Of a stretch of DNA of 64,000 nucleotides, positions 1-10,500 are shown in pieces (positions within the stretch are counted from its first letter, which is position 1; the number at the start of each line of letters is the position of its first letter). The DNA is taken from positions 21,692,414 to 21,756,413 of the forward strand of contig CP141134.1 in assembly GCA_035236585.1 (NCBI GenBank). The letters are read 5' to 3'. The position numbers and the translations under genes were made by a program. The notes below the pieces were generated by a model. The model searched no databases. It was not told the DNA's origin and saw only the letters and a list, made by a program, of their open reading frames with translations. Source of the stretch: Warburgia ugandensis (Eukaryota; Streptophyta; Magnoliopsida; Canellales; Canellaceae).

Positions 1-460
1 ATGCGCACTTCTTATGAGTGGCTTCATCTTTGGTTAATTCAACCATTCAACCGATCTCTACAACTATGGATGTCATGTCTAGTATATCAAAAACTGTGCA
101 GATTGGATAATTATAGCATCTGACATGCATACTTTGATAATAAGAAACTGATAGTTAGAAACTTAGTATAAACCGTGGGCCAATGTGTAGATTAATATAT
201 ATACAAAGGCAAACTTGTACTTAGCCATTCCAAGAATGCCCTAGTGAGTGCTGGTAGCACAAAACAACTAAATCAATCTCCTTGTTGAGTTGCCTTTTAT
301 GGAAGGAAAAAGAAAAAGAAAAGCAAATGAAAAGTCATATCTTAACAAAGGAAAAAAATTCAGTATTTTTTGCTTTGAAGCTTTCTCTTTGTCTCTCTCA
401 GTTATATGATAAACTAGAGTAAATGTTAGGCTTAAAGAAATGTAGGTTGCAAGCTTGCTC

Positions 461-534
<74 letters not shown>

Positions 535-704
535 AGATCCAAATCAGTCATCTTATTTGGCCTGATCCCAATGGATGGAGTAATAAAAAATCAACAAAAA
601 AGTTATCTATAAGGCAGTCATTTTTGGATCCCATTGGTTGAAACACACAATGATAACAACTTTATGATTTAAGGTTTTAACCAATACAGTCGGAATAACT
701 CATG
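1..704. other. Unassigned AT-rich DNA
   Basis: No gene or recognisable element end is seen. It includes an (ATT)n tract. It could be the flank into which the 705-3490 element inserted. Confidence 0.4.
462..533. repeat. (ATT)n microsatellite
   Basis: About 24 uninterrupted ATT triplets. The apparent leucine-rich frame across it is an artefact of the repeat. Confidence 0.95.
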
Positions 705-1475
705 TGTTAAGTATTCAATTTTATCCAAAATACCCTAAATTTAGCATTTAATTAGATCATCTAACAAATTAAATTTGTAATTTTTAGATAAAATACAAAT
801 TCTAGTTCCAACTGACTATCTAACTGTTGATTTGTAAAATTTAACAATCAAATGTGTAATGTATAGTTAGATGATTCTAGTTTAGTCTTATATTTTACAA
901 ATCAACCAAATTGAGAAGAGGAAAGCTCATATCAAATTTAACAGTGCCAGATCATCCTACAAGAGCACTACAAGGCAAGATGAGATTGTTTCTAATTAAT
1001 AATGGAGGACCTATAAGAAATGAGGAATTCTTTGAAAAGGAAAAGCTTTGAAAAGGAAAGGAAAGTTCCTAAAGGAGAGAGATGAGTCATTCCATAAGCA
1101 GCTTACATGATGATATCATAAGAAAAAATAAAATGAAAAGAAGAAGATGGAGAGTTGCTGGTGTGCAACATCATTGATAAAGACAGGAAAGCACAAGTAG
1201 GTGATGCTAGTTTTGAGAAAGATAGCAAGTGGGAGATATCATTCTCTTTAATGGGATTGGTAAGGTGTGTTTTAAGGATGGTAAAGGAAGGAGTTAGGCT
1301 AGGGCGTGATATATATCTTTTATTTCCTTTAAGCAGTTGCTCTAGGACAGCTACTTAGGAAAGTAATGCTTGACAAGAGGAAACTTTGAGACGTTATATA
1401 AAAGGAGGCGCTGGAGGCAGCGGCACAAGACAGTAGAAGAACCCGATTCTTTTCCAGGCTTCTCCTTCACCAGGT

Positions 1476-1534
<59 letters not shown>

Positions 1535-2925
1535 TCTTCTTCTTCCTGTACCCCTCTCTCTTTCTCGTATCTCTTTCTCTCTCTTTCTCGCTCGCCCAGA
1601 TTCAACCCCAGCTCCACTTCTCTGCCCTCCCTCTCTGATTCTTTTTATTTCTCTCTCTTGGGTTCTCTCCATTGTAAGAGAAACCAGATCTAAACCAAAC
1701 CTCATAGCAGAGAGAAGGACCCGAAGAATCCATTCCCATCTCTACTTTCTGCAACGTCACTGTCAGGAAGACCCCACGAGCTCTCACCAGCACCCCTCAC
1801 TTTCTCACCAGCTCCTAGCTTCATCTCTCTCTCTCTCTCTCTCTTGCTCTTTTTCTCTTTTGTCTCGTCATTGCCGGCAAGATACTATGGACAGCAGGAA
1901 CACCTGATTCCCAGCCATTGCCTCTATCAGCCTGCTCCGATGAAAACCCATTACCCATCTCCTTCTCTGTTCACTGTATTCCTCTTTGTTTCATTCATCG
2001 TGTGTCTCCATTGTTCCATATTTTCTTTATCACTTACAGTCATCGCGCACCAGTTTTCTTCCTTATTTTTAGTTGATTTCAAGCTTTGATTCCCCTTGAT
2101 TTCTTTGCCTTTTTGCAATTACTTGTGTTTCAGGAAAAACCTAATTCAGGTTTCATCCAAAATCCCTTTGTTTCTCCTATTGTTCATCATCTTCCGGGGA
2201 GAGTTCTCTTCTCCTATTTTTGATTAAAATTAAAATTATTTTAGAAAATTCTAATTTTACCCTTTGAACTTTAATTTTAATTCCATTTTTATCTTCTTTC
2301 TTTTGTCTTATCCTAGTTGTGTCTTATCCAAATTGTTCTATCTAGATTTTGTGTTATTCTCAGTTATTCTAGATCCTATTTGATTAATGCTTAACCAAAT
2401 CAACAGTTTAGCTGTAATGACTACAATCACTTTATTTCCTTAGTTTTTTATTATCATCAAATTTCAATTCATTTCTTAGATCTTGTTCTTAAGATAATTC
2501 CTAATTGATATATCAATCTTCATCTTCAATTTGAAATTAAAAAAAATTGAACCTAAGCCTTCAAAAACCCAAAATCTTTCCTTAGTTCAGATCATCAAAA
2601 TTTTGAAAAATTTGTCCAATCCAACTGTTGAATCTTCAATCAAAGATATTAGTGAAAGATTAATGAAGACAAATCAACTTTGATATTACCAGATTTGAAG
2701 AAAATTTTCATGATCAAAAGTAGATTTTAACTATTATTTCATTTAATTTTTTATGTTTTTAGTTCAAAATTTTAAGGTAATAGATTTGAATTTTGATTTC
2801 ACTTTTATTTAATTTCTATTATTTCTTTTAATTAGTATACTCCATTTTCATTAAGTCGATCCCCATGGGATCAACCCGTACTTGCAAAAGTTGTACCATA
2901 ATAGCTCGTGCACTTTCAAAAAAAT
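705..2925 (+). mobile_element. Athila-type LTR, family LTR2
   Basis: The start TGTTAAGTATTCAATTTT and the next 200 bases match the start of the solo LTR at 39336 (TGTTGAGTATTTAATTTT, then the same run of TAGATCATCYAA blocks). Near its end it has the block seen in every copy here: ACTTGCA...TAATAGCTCGTGCACTT. A TATA box (TTATATAAAAGG, about 1394) is followed by a CT-rich leader, so the promoter is recognisable. Element-leader sequence follows, so this is the 5' LTR of a truncated element. Old and broken. Confidence 0.7.
1478..1532. repeat. (CT)n microsatellite in an LTR leader
   Basis: Pure CT dinucleotides about 80 bases after the LTR TATA box; a shorter CT run lies at about 1823-1843. Long frames on both strands here are repeat artefacts. 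Confidence 0.95.
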
Positions 2926-3490
2926 ATATAAAAAATTAGTTTTAGGAATTTCATTATTTTATCATTCTATGCATTTTTTATTTTTTCTTAGTACATAATC
3001 ATTCTATTTCTTGAATTTAGTACTTATTGCTATTTTTATTTTGCAAGAAATTGGAGAAAAAGATATTTAAGGAAGATCTCAATTAGGATAGCCAAATTTT
3101 TATTTTGAGTTAATTGTAGTGAGGACGCATTGTATTTTTCATTAATCGTAATTGATTTAAAAAGGATTGTGATAATATAGGTCAAGGGTGTACTATTGTA
3201 ACCTGAAAGTGGAGGTGGAATGTAAATGGTCCTACCCTTGTATAAGAAGATCTTATCTAAGACTCCATTGTAAGCAATCCTCACTTCTTAAAATTCCTAA
3301 ATTAGGGTTTGTATTATTAGAATAATTTTGCATTGTTTGGTAGTGTAATTTCATATAGATAGCATGATAATTTTTGCATTTTAGGGTTTGCATTAGTTTA
3401 TTATTTTTAATTACATGTTATGACACATTTATCACTTTAAGATAATTTATATGTTGATTGAACTACCATAGAGTGTGGAAATTACTTAGT
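2926..3490 (+). mobile_element. Untranslated leader of the Athila-type fossil starting at 705
   Basis: It matches, in order, blocks of the leader of the minus-strand element at 25900-26384: an ATTGTAGTGAGG block, an ATAATATAGG(G/T)CAAG block, and a TTGTAAGCAATCCTCAC block. No gag follows, because LTR1 sequence begins near 3490. The primer site is not clear. Confidence 0.5.
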
Positions 3491-5122
3491 AAGGGCACCG
3501 ACCCCATAAGATCAATGGTGTATTTCATCACCACCTCTTGGCTCACCTATAACAATTACCATAAGCACGTAACCTAGCCTTCCAAATTAATTTAAAATAA
3601 AGTAGAAGAGACCTACTCTTCCAACTTAAACACTAAAGCAAAGACTAATAATGATTCCTCTTTAACAAGCTTAAAATCAAAGGGAAACTCTTATAGCATA
3701 TAAGTAACAACCAATAGAAAGTAAAGAAAACAAAGCTAGAATTCAATGTAAGCTAAAAGAGAACCAAAAGATAATGAAAGGTAAGGGAAAAGCTAAATTC
3801 AAGATGACTTCCTTTGGCTATCACTTCAAAAGAAAACCAGCCTTGAATCTTAGTTTTAAAAGTAAGGAAAAACAAAGGAAATCAAAACAAAAGCTAGCAT
3901 GAAAAGCACTAAAATCAAACAAGAAGGAAAGTAAGATGAACCAACCTTGAATAGAGAATTTAATGCCCTAAAACTAGGTGTCGAATAGCTTGAAGAGATG
4001 TCTCACACCCTAGGAAAAAAGTAGCAACACCCAAGCAAAGAAAATCCAAAGCAAAAAGGAGAGAATGGGAAGCTAGGAAGAGGACATCTCCTTCCCCAAT
4101 GGAGGAGGCATCTTTTTCCTTAGAGAATAGGTCTCCTCAGGTTTTGTGCTGGATTTTTATAATTATTTTCCAATTTTTTCTAGGGTACTTTAATAAATAG
4201 GTGTGGAGGGGATAAAAACAACTCAATTTGGATGGTTAAGATGGTAGATATTTAGGGTGTTCAAAAGAGGGAAGTGGGTGATAAGGTGGTTGTCTTTACA
4301 GGTCGAGTAGGTGGGAGATGCCACCTTCTTAGCAAGGTGCTTCTCCCCTTCAAAAATCATTGAAGACTCCTCCAAATTACTAAGGTGGGTGAGGTGATAA
4401 GGTAGGAAAGAGATGGGAAGAAGAAAAAATGGTGGGGGGAAAGTGGGGTATAGGAAAAACTTAAGAAAGTGAGGTGAGATCGAAATTTTTGATTGGTTAA
4501 GTGATTTCCTATTGACTTGGGATTGGTTTGGTGGTTAGGATGGAAGTTTAGGAAAGTGGAAGAGTTATGGAATAGTAGGACTCTGGAATGGAATGTCAAA
4601 TTCGTAGTGGTATTTAGTAGTGAGGTTGAAAGTGATAAAAAAAATGGGAAAAAGATCAAAATTGGAATTCTCTCATCTTATTGGTCCATATGCCAACTTA
4701 TCCTAATAATATTTTCCTTAAGAATTTGGGGGTGAGGTGAAAAGTGATAAAAAGGTGGGAAAAAATGAGAAAAACATCAAAATTGGAACGCTCTCATTCC
4801 ATTGGTCCATATGCCAACTTATCCTAATAATATTTCCCTTAATTATCTTCAAAATATCCCTTAAAATCTCATGGATAATCCTCTTGATTTTTCTCCAATC
4901 CTAGCCTTCCATTTATCTTTGCTTAATGGCTTTGATGGCTAACTTTGAGGGCTTCATCATGGCTCCATCCCTTGCCTTCAGTGGCATGAATAGTTTGGCT
5001 TGGATTCCTTAGCTTATCACTTTCTCTCATGGCTTATATGGCTGAGGTGGCTTACATGCAACTAATCCAAAGGGTGGTGAAAGTGCATGACTTACTTCAT
5101 GGGCCCACTTTGGCCACCTTTA
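3491..5122 (-). mobile_element. Athila-type LTR piece, family LTR1, left arm of an inverted pair
   Basis: Read on the minus strand it matches 5134 to about 6700 base for base over long stretches, for example the block around GTGAGGCATCTCTTCAAGC and the block GCCACTTAGCCATATAAG-like repeats. The arms meet at about 5123-5133. The first few hundred bases of the LTR, seen at 17042 and 29194, are absent. Broken. Confidence 0.75.
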
Positions 5123-7409
5123 GCTCGTTTAACTAAAGGTGGCCAAAATGGACCCATGAATTAAGCGATGGACTTTCACCACCTTTGCATGGGTTGTAAG
5201 TAAGCCACCTTAGCCATATAAGTCATGGGAGAAGGTGACAAGCTAAGGAATTCAAGACAAACCATTCAAGGCACTCATGCCAAGGGATGGAGCCATGAAT
5301 CCAAGCTAAGAGAGCCATTTAAGCCAACCATGAAGCTTAGCCAATAGATCCCTCAAAATTAGCCATCATGCTAAGATAAATGGAAGGTTAGGATTGGAAG
5401 AAATTCAAGAGGATTATCCATGAGATTTTAAGGGATATTTTGAAGATAATTAAGGAAAATCTTATTAGGATAAGTGGGCATATGAACCAATAGGATGAGA
5501 GCCTTCCAATTTTGATGTTTTTCCCAACTTTTTATCACTTAGCATCTCACCACCAAACACTACCACGAATTTGAATTTCCATTCAAGTCTTATCATTCCA
5601 TAACTCTTTCACCTTCCTAAAGTCCCATCCTAACCACCAAACCAATCACAAATCCTTAGCAAATCAATTAGTGAATCAAAAACCTCCATCTCACCTTACT
5701 TTCCTAAGTCTTTCCTACACCGCACTTTCCTCCCACCTTCTTTTCTTCTTCCCATCTCTTTCTTACCCTATCACGTCCCCCACCTTCCTAATTAGTAGAA
5801 CCTTCAACAATTTTTTAAGGGGGAGACTCCTCTTCCTAAAAAGGTGGCATATCCCACCTACTCCTCTTTCTAAAGGAATTCACCCTTAATTCCTATTTGA
5901 AAACCCTAGTCTTCCCACTATCCTAGCCATCCAAATTAAGGTATTTTCATCCCCACTGCACCTTAGTATTAGGGTACCCTAGAAAAAAAATAGGAGAACA
6001 AACATAAAAAGCCATCATAAACCTAAGATTTGGGATCTCTCTCCACTTAGGAAAAAGATGTCTCCTCCATTGGAAGGAGACGCCCTCTCCTTAAGTTATA
6101 TTTTTTCACTCTTTTGCTTTAGATTCCAACTCTTTGGGTGCTACTACTCTCTTCCTAAGGTGTGAGGCATCTCTTCAAGCTATTCCACATCTGTTTTTAG
6201 GCTATTTGATCCCCTTTCAAGGTTGGTTCTCTTCACTTATTCTCTTTTGTTTGATCATAGACTTTCATGCTAACTTTTACTTGACTTCCTTTGTTCTTTC
6301 CTTGCCTTAAAAACTTAGATTCAAGGCTGCTTTTTCCTTGAAGTGACAGCCAAGGGAAGTCATCATGACTCTAGTTTTCCCTTTGCCTTTCTTTGTATTT
6401 GGGTTCTCTTTTAGCTTCCATTGAATTCCAGCCTTGTCTTTTTTAGTTTCCATTGTTTATTGCTCATATGCTATAAATTTTTTCCTTGAATATAAAAATT
6501 GTAAGAGGAGGATATTTGATTGTTTCTAATCTTGTATGGTGTGCACAACTCCTTGGAGGATGCCCACCCCAATTGTACTTTGAAATATTCAATCAATGTA
6601 ATTATTACTTCTATGTTCATGGTGAAAACTTTTCATTATGTTACTAGAATTAAATCTCATGTTCATGGCTGCTTAATATAGATCTTTCATGTTCACTTCC
6701 AGCATTCATCCATTGATTTGCATCAAAGACACACCTTTAAAAATCATGCGCACAATCCATTGGATTACACACATGGTTTTGATGGTGATTTCCTTAGGAA
6801 GTAGCTTGTTTGATTAAGGTTGCATTGCTATAATTTCATATAGTACATGATTGTTTAGTTCATTCATGAGTTTATGATCCTTGTCCAAGCTTCATACATG
6901 CAAATTTCATAGTTATATTCATGCATAGAGATCAAGTTCCATACACAATATGTTGTCCATATTTTTCGCGTTTCAATTAGTTTGATTAATTCATGTTAAG
7001 TTTAGTTCTCCATGTGTTAAGATTAGTTGAATATTATGATAGTTTAGTTGTTTCTAATTTTAGGTTAGAAAGTCATGATTTTAGAAATTTGCATTTTTAG
7101 AATGTTTTGCTTTAGGAAAGTTTTAGTTTAGGAAAGTTTTCAATTAGGAAAGTCTTAATTTTAGAAAGTGCATGTTTTAGAAAAGTTTTTAATTTTAGTA
7201 CTTTTCTAATTTTAGCATAATTTCCCATTCCTTTTGTTACCTCCTAATTTTAGAGTAGGTTAAATATCTCTTGAATTAGTCTAAGATAGATAGTTTAAAG
7301 TAGGGATCACTAGCCTCACATTTGTTCAACTCCTTGTGTAATCGACCTCATTAGCGTGCTATATTGCAAACGATTCATGCACTTGTGCATTTTATTTGAA
7401 ATAAGCACA
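5123..7409 (+). mobile_element. Athila-type LTR, family LTR1, right arm, followed by a primer site
   Basis: It matches LTR1 copies at 18936-22985 and, inverted, at 26385-29194. Short A-rich units of the kind TTAGGAAAGTTTTAATTTTAG repeat between about 7070 and 7210, as in the other copies. It ends in GCACA just before a decayed tRNA-Asp-type primer site, so it is a 5' LTR. It resembles the LTR piece at 18936-22985 more closely than the LTR at 17042, so its partner is uncertain. Confidence 0.75.
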
Positions 7410-7414
7410 AGTTT

Positions 7415-7432
7415 TAGCACCGGTGTCAGGGA
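7415..7432 (+). mobile_element. Decayed primer-binding site (tRNA-Asp type)
   Basis: TAGCACCGGTGTCAGGGA aligns with TGGCGCCGTTGCCGGGGA, the tRNA-Asp-type site characteristic of Athila and related plant Ty3/gypsy elements. It lies five bases after the LTR end, as expected. Confidence 0.7.
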
Positions 7433-7665
7433 GTCCCAACATTTTGTCTGGTGTTCCATACTTTAGATTATTTTCCTCTAATGTAGGTTTAAGGTGCATT
7501 AGATTAGGATTTTTGCATAATTTTTTCATATATTTTCTATTTTCCTCATACTAACCAATTTCTTTGATTTTGTGTGAGGAAAATCGACAAAGGAGTGGCG
7601 ATGATCCTATGGGCCACAACCTCATCATCTAGATTAGGATTTATATTACTTTCCTATATTAGAGA
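7433..7665 (+). mobile_element. Leader after the LTR at 5123
   Basis: It matches the leader of the minus-strand element at 26140-26360 (blocks around CTTTAGATTATTTTCCTCTA, AAGGTGCATTAGA, and GACAAAGGAGTGGCGATG). The match stops near 7665, where LTR2 sequence takes over. Confidence 0.7.
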
Positions 7666-8692
7666 AAGACAACTAATTTTTTTCTCACTTCTTTGACTTT
7701 TTGTCCTTTTTTTTATAACTTTTTCATGCCTAGAAAAAAAAAAAAACGATGCCCAGGACGTCCTCTTCTGCTCATTGCACCAGGTGTCATTTCTTCCCTT
7801 CCTACTTTGCCCCACGGCATCGTCTTCACCAGCCAAGAGTAAGCCCAGAACAGGAGCAAGTCTAGGATCATGCAATGCCACACCATCTCCAATGGCTTCC
7901 TCCATCATTGCTGGCCATCTCCTCCGACAAACTTTGTTTATAGGAGTTTTTGGGAAGTTTTGAAAAAAAATTCAATTTTGCCCCTGAAAGAATAATTCAA
8001 TTTACATGTTCTGTCCTATTAGTGTTACTCTTCATGTTTCATGTTATACAAGTTTTAGTTATTCACGTTTTGTGTTATTCTGTAGTTATAACCAAATCAA
8101 GGGTTCTGGTTTAACCACAAAAAACCTTTAATTTCTTGTTTGTTTTAATTCATAATTTTAATTAAATTTTATAACATATTTTTAGGATAGTTTCCTATTT
8201 AATTGTTGTTCCTGATCTTCAATTTGGGTTCTGAAAACATATCTAAGTCATTAATTATTAAATTCCTTAATTAGATTAGATCTCTGAAAATATGACGAAT
8301 CTGACAAATTCCTCTATCAGATCATTAATACAGGACATGTTGAATATAGTGATGGAGGTTGATCAATGTTTGGGATACCTGAAGTAAGAAATTGGACAGC
8401 ACTTAAAAGAGGGAATTAGATTTTTCTTAATTTCTTCTAGTTTTAGTTTAGTTAAGGTTTTATTGTTTCTTTTTCTATTCTTTTTGGAATTAGACCTTTG
8501 GAATTTCACTATTAACCTAAAGATGAAGTCTGATTTCTTTCTATTAATTTTTTCTAATTAATTTGAATTTTAAATAATTAAATTTTATTAAAAACTCCAA
8601 AATCTTAAAGCATGTTCCTGTGAGATTGACCTGTACTTGCATTAGCTATACTACAATAGCCCGTGCACTTGCGAAAAACATTCAACAAGTTT
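7666..8692 (+). mobile_element. LTR2 piece, left arm of a second inverted pair
   Basis: From about 7745 it carries LTR2-like sequence and ends at about 8690 with the family end block (TAGCCCGTGCACTTGCGAAAA...CAACA). The part 7745-8170 recurs inverted at about 8695-9125. The first 80 bases are T-rich and unassigned. Confidence 0.65.
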
Positions 8693-10185
8693 TTTTTTAA
8701 TTTAATTAAAATTATGAATTAAAACAGACAAGAAATTAAAGGTTTTTCGTGGTTAAACCAAAACCCTTGATTTAGTTATAACTACAGAATAACACTGAAC
8801 GTGAATAACTAAAACTGGAATAACATAAAACACAAAGAGCAACAATCATAGGATAGAACATGTCAATTGAATTATTCTTTTAGGGGAAAACTTGAAATAT
8901 TTTTCAAAACTTCCCAAAAACTCCCGTAAATAGAGATTGTCAAAGGAGCTCACCGACAACGATGGAGGAAGCCACTGGAGACGGTGTGGTGTCGCACAAT
9001 CCTGGACTTGCTGCTGTTCTGGGCTTACTCTTAGCCAGTCAAGACAATGGCGTGGGGTAGAGTAGGAAGGGAAGAAATGACGCCTGGTGTGGTGAACAGA
9101 AGAGGACGTCCTGGGCGTCATTTTTTTTTTTTTTTTTTTTTCTGTTTTGGCCGTGTGGCTAGTGGAAAAACAGATGCGGTGAAGGCAGAGGAGGAAGGGA
9201 AGAGAAGAGAATGAAAGAGAAGAAGGGGAAGAGGGGAATTGCTAGTTCATCTAGAGCAAAGAATACAGATTTGAGTTCTGAAAGAGATGGAGTAGAGGAG
9301 TGCAGTGGTGCGTGTTGGAACTTTGGCAGAAAAAAACGACGCCTGCTGAGTAGGCCGTCCAGATGGGTAGATGTCAATCAGTGTTGGGTTGAGAAGGAGT
9401 TGATAGAAATATGGGCTAGGTAGAGACATGTCACATGGTCCTGGCAAGGCTTGATTGGGAATCGAATGAATATAGGGGAGAGGTATGGGGTGTCTTTTGT
9501 CTGGGCGTGCAATCTGTGGAAGCTCGTCCGATGAGGGAAAACGAGGCCTTTTCTGAGCGGCATCTGGAATAGAGCCGGCTCGTGCCTGGCTATATGATAG
9601 GTGATGGGTTGGGTTGTGAAAGAGAGAGGGAAAATTGAAAGGGGTTTATGCGGTGGTGTGATGGACTGAAGAGGGAGATGGGTGCAGTGGAAGCAAAGCT
9701 AATGGTACTGGAGATGGGGCAATCATTGTGAGGTGGTGCATAAACAAAAGAAGAAAGGGCTGAGAACGTGAGAGAGATAGTAAAGGTAGGAAAGGTGGTG
9801 CTTGAAAGGAAAACATAAGAAAGAAAATATAAAGAGACAAGTGGCAAGAATGAGAAAGGAATGAAATTAATGGAAAGCAAAACAAACTCCAAAACTCTCC
9901 AAACTCAAAAACTCCTCCTACTCCCTATGGTTCCCACTCTTTATAAAAAAATTTCTTCCTGATTTTCTTTCACCTCTTTCCTTTGAGGGTTAGTTTCCTA
10001 TTAGGAAACTTCCTCCTCTTCCAAATTATGATCATCTTCCGTTAGGAAACCTTCTTCTTTTAGGAACCCTTCATCCCTTGCCTTATTGATCTTCAAACTG
10101 ATTTGCACCTTTGAGATTAAATTTGAGCCACCTAAGAATCAATCAACATTCTTATATGTCACAATTCCTAACCCATGAATTTTAA
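8693..10185 (-). mobile_element. LTR2 piece, right arm of the second inverted pair
   Basis: On the minus strand it runs from repeated TAGGAAAGTTTCCTAAT-like promoter sequence (about 9960-10120) through a TATA-like TTTTATAAAGAG (about 9940) and a purine/GC-rich leader into LTR2 sequence that is the inverse of 7745-8170. The several frames of 60-100 codons here are the GC-richer LTR leader, not genes. Confidence 0.6.
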
Positions 10186-10500
10186 TTTAGAATCAAGTAG
10201 GAAGAGACTTAGGTTGTCAAGCTCATAAGGCCCTTTTAGAAGGGAGCAATCAATTGTCACTGTAGTGCCTTCTGAGCATTGTGGTTATAGTCGATGTCTT
10301 AAAATCCAAGTAATTTTTCCATGCTTTCCATTGACATTAGTTGAGGTCTAATTGCCTCCTAACACGAGAATTGTATTAACCACTTTCGAGCAGACCCAAT
10401 TGATAAGCAGTAGTGAAATCAGGATAGGAGGGGGACGTGTCTAGATCTAGGTCTAATAAGCTATTATCTATGCACTAAGAAAAAATAATCAAGACACTAC
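10186..10500 (+). mobile_element. Scrap of a chromovirus-type LTR
   Basis: It matches a block of the long solo LTR at about 50060-50330: TTGAGGTCTAA-CGCCTCCT, a GTAACCACTTT-like block, TTGATAAGC-GTAGT, GGACGTGTCTAGA, and TAATAAGCTATT. It has no ends of its own. Confidence 0.5.

Noticed and set aside
423-641. 72-codon frame with a long leucine run
   Set aside because: It is the (ATT)n microsatellite read in one frame.
1351-2089. Several frames of 60-107 codons on both strands
   Set aside because: They overlap each other across a CT tract and a GC-richer LTR leader; composition is repeat-driven and no domain is visible.
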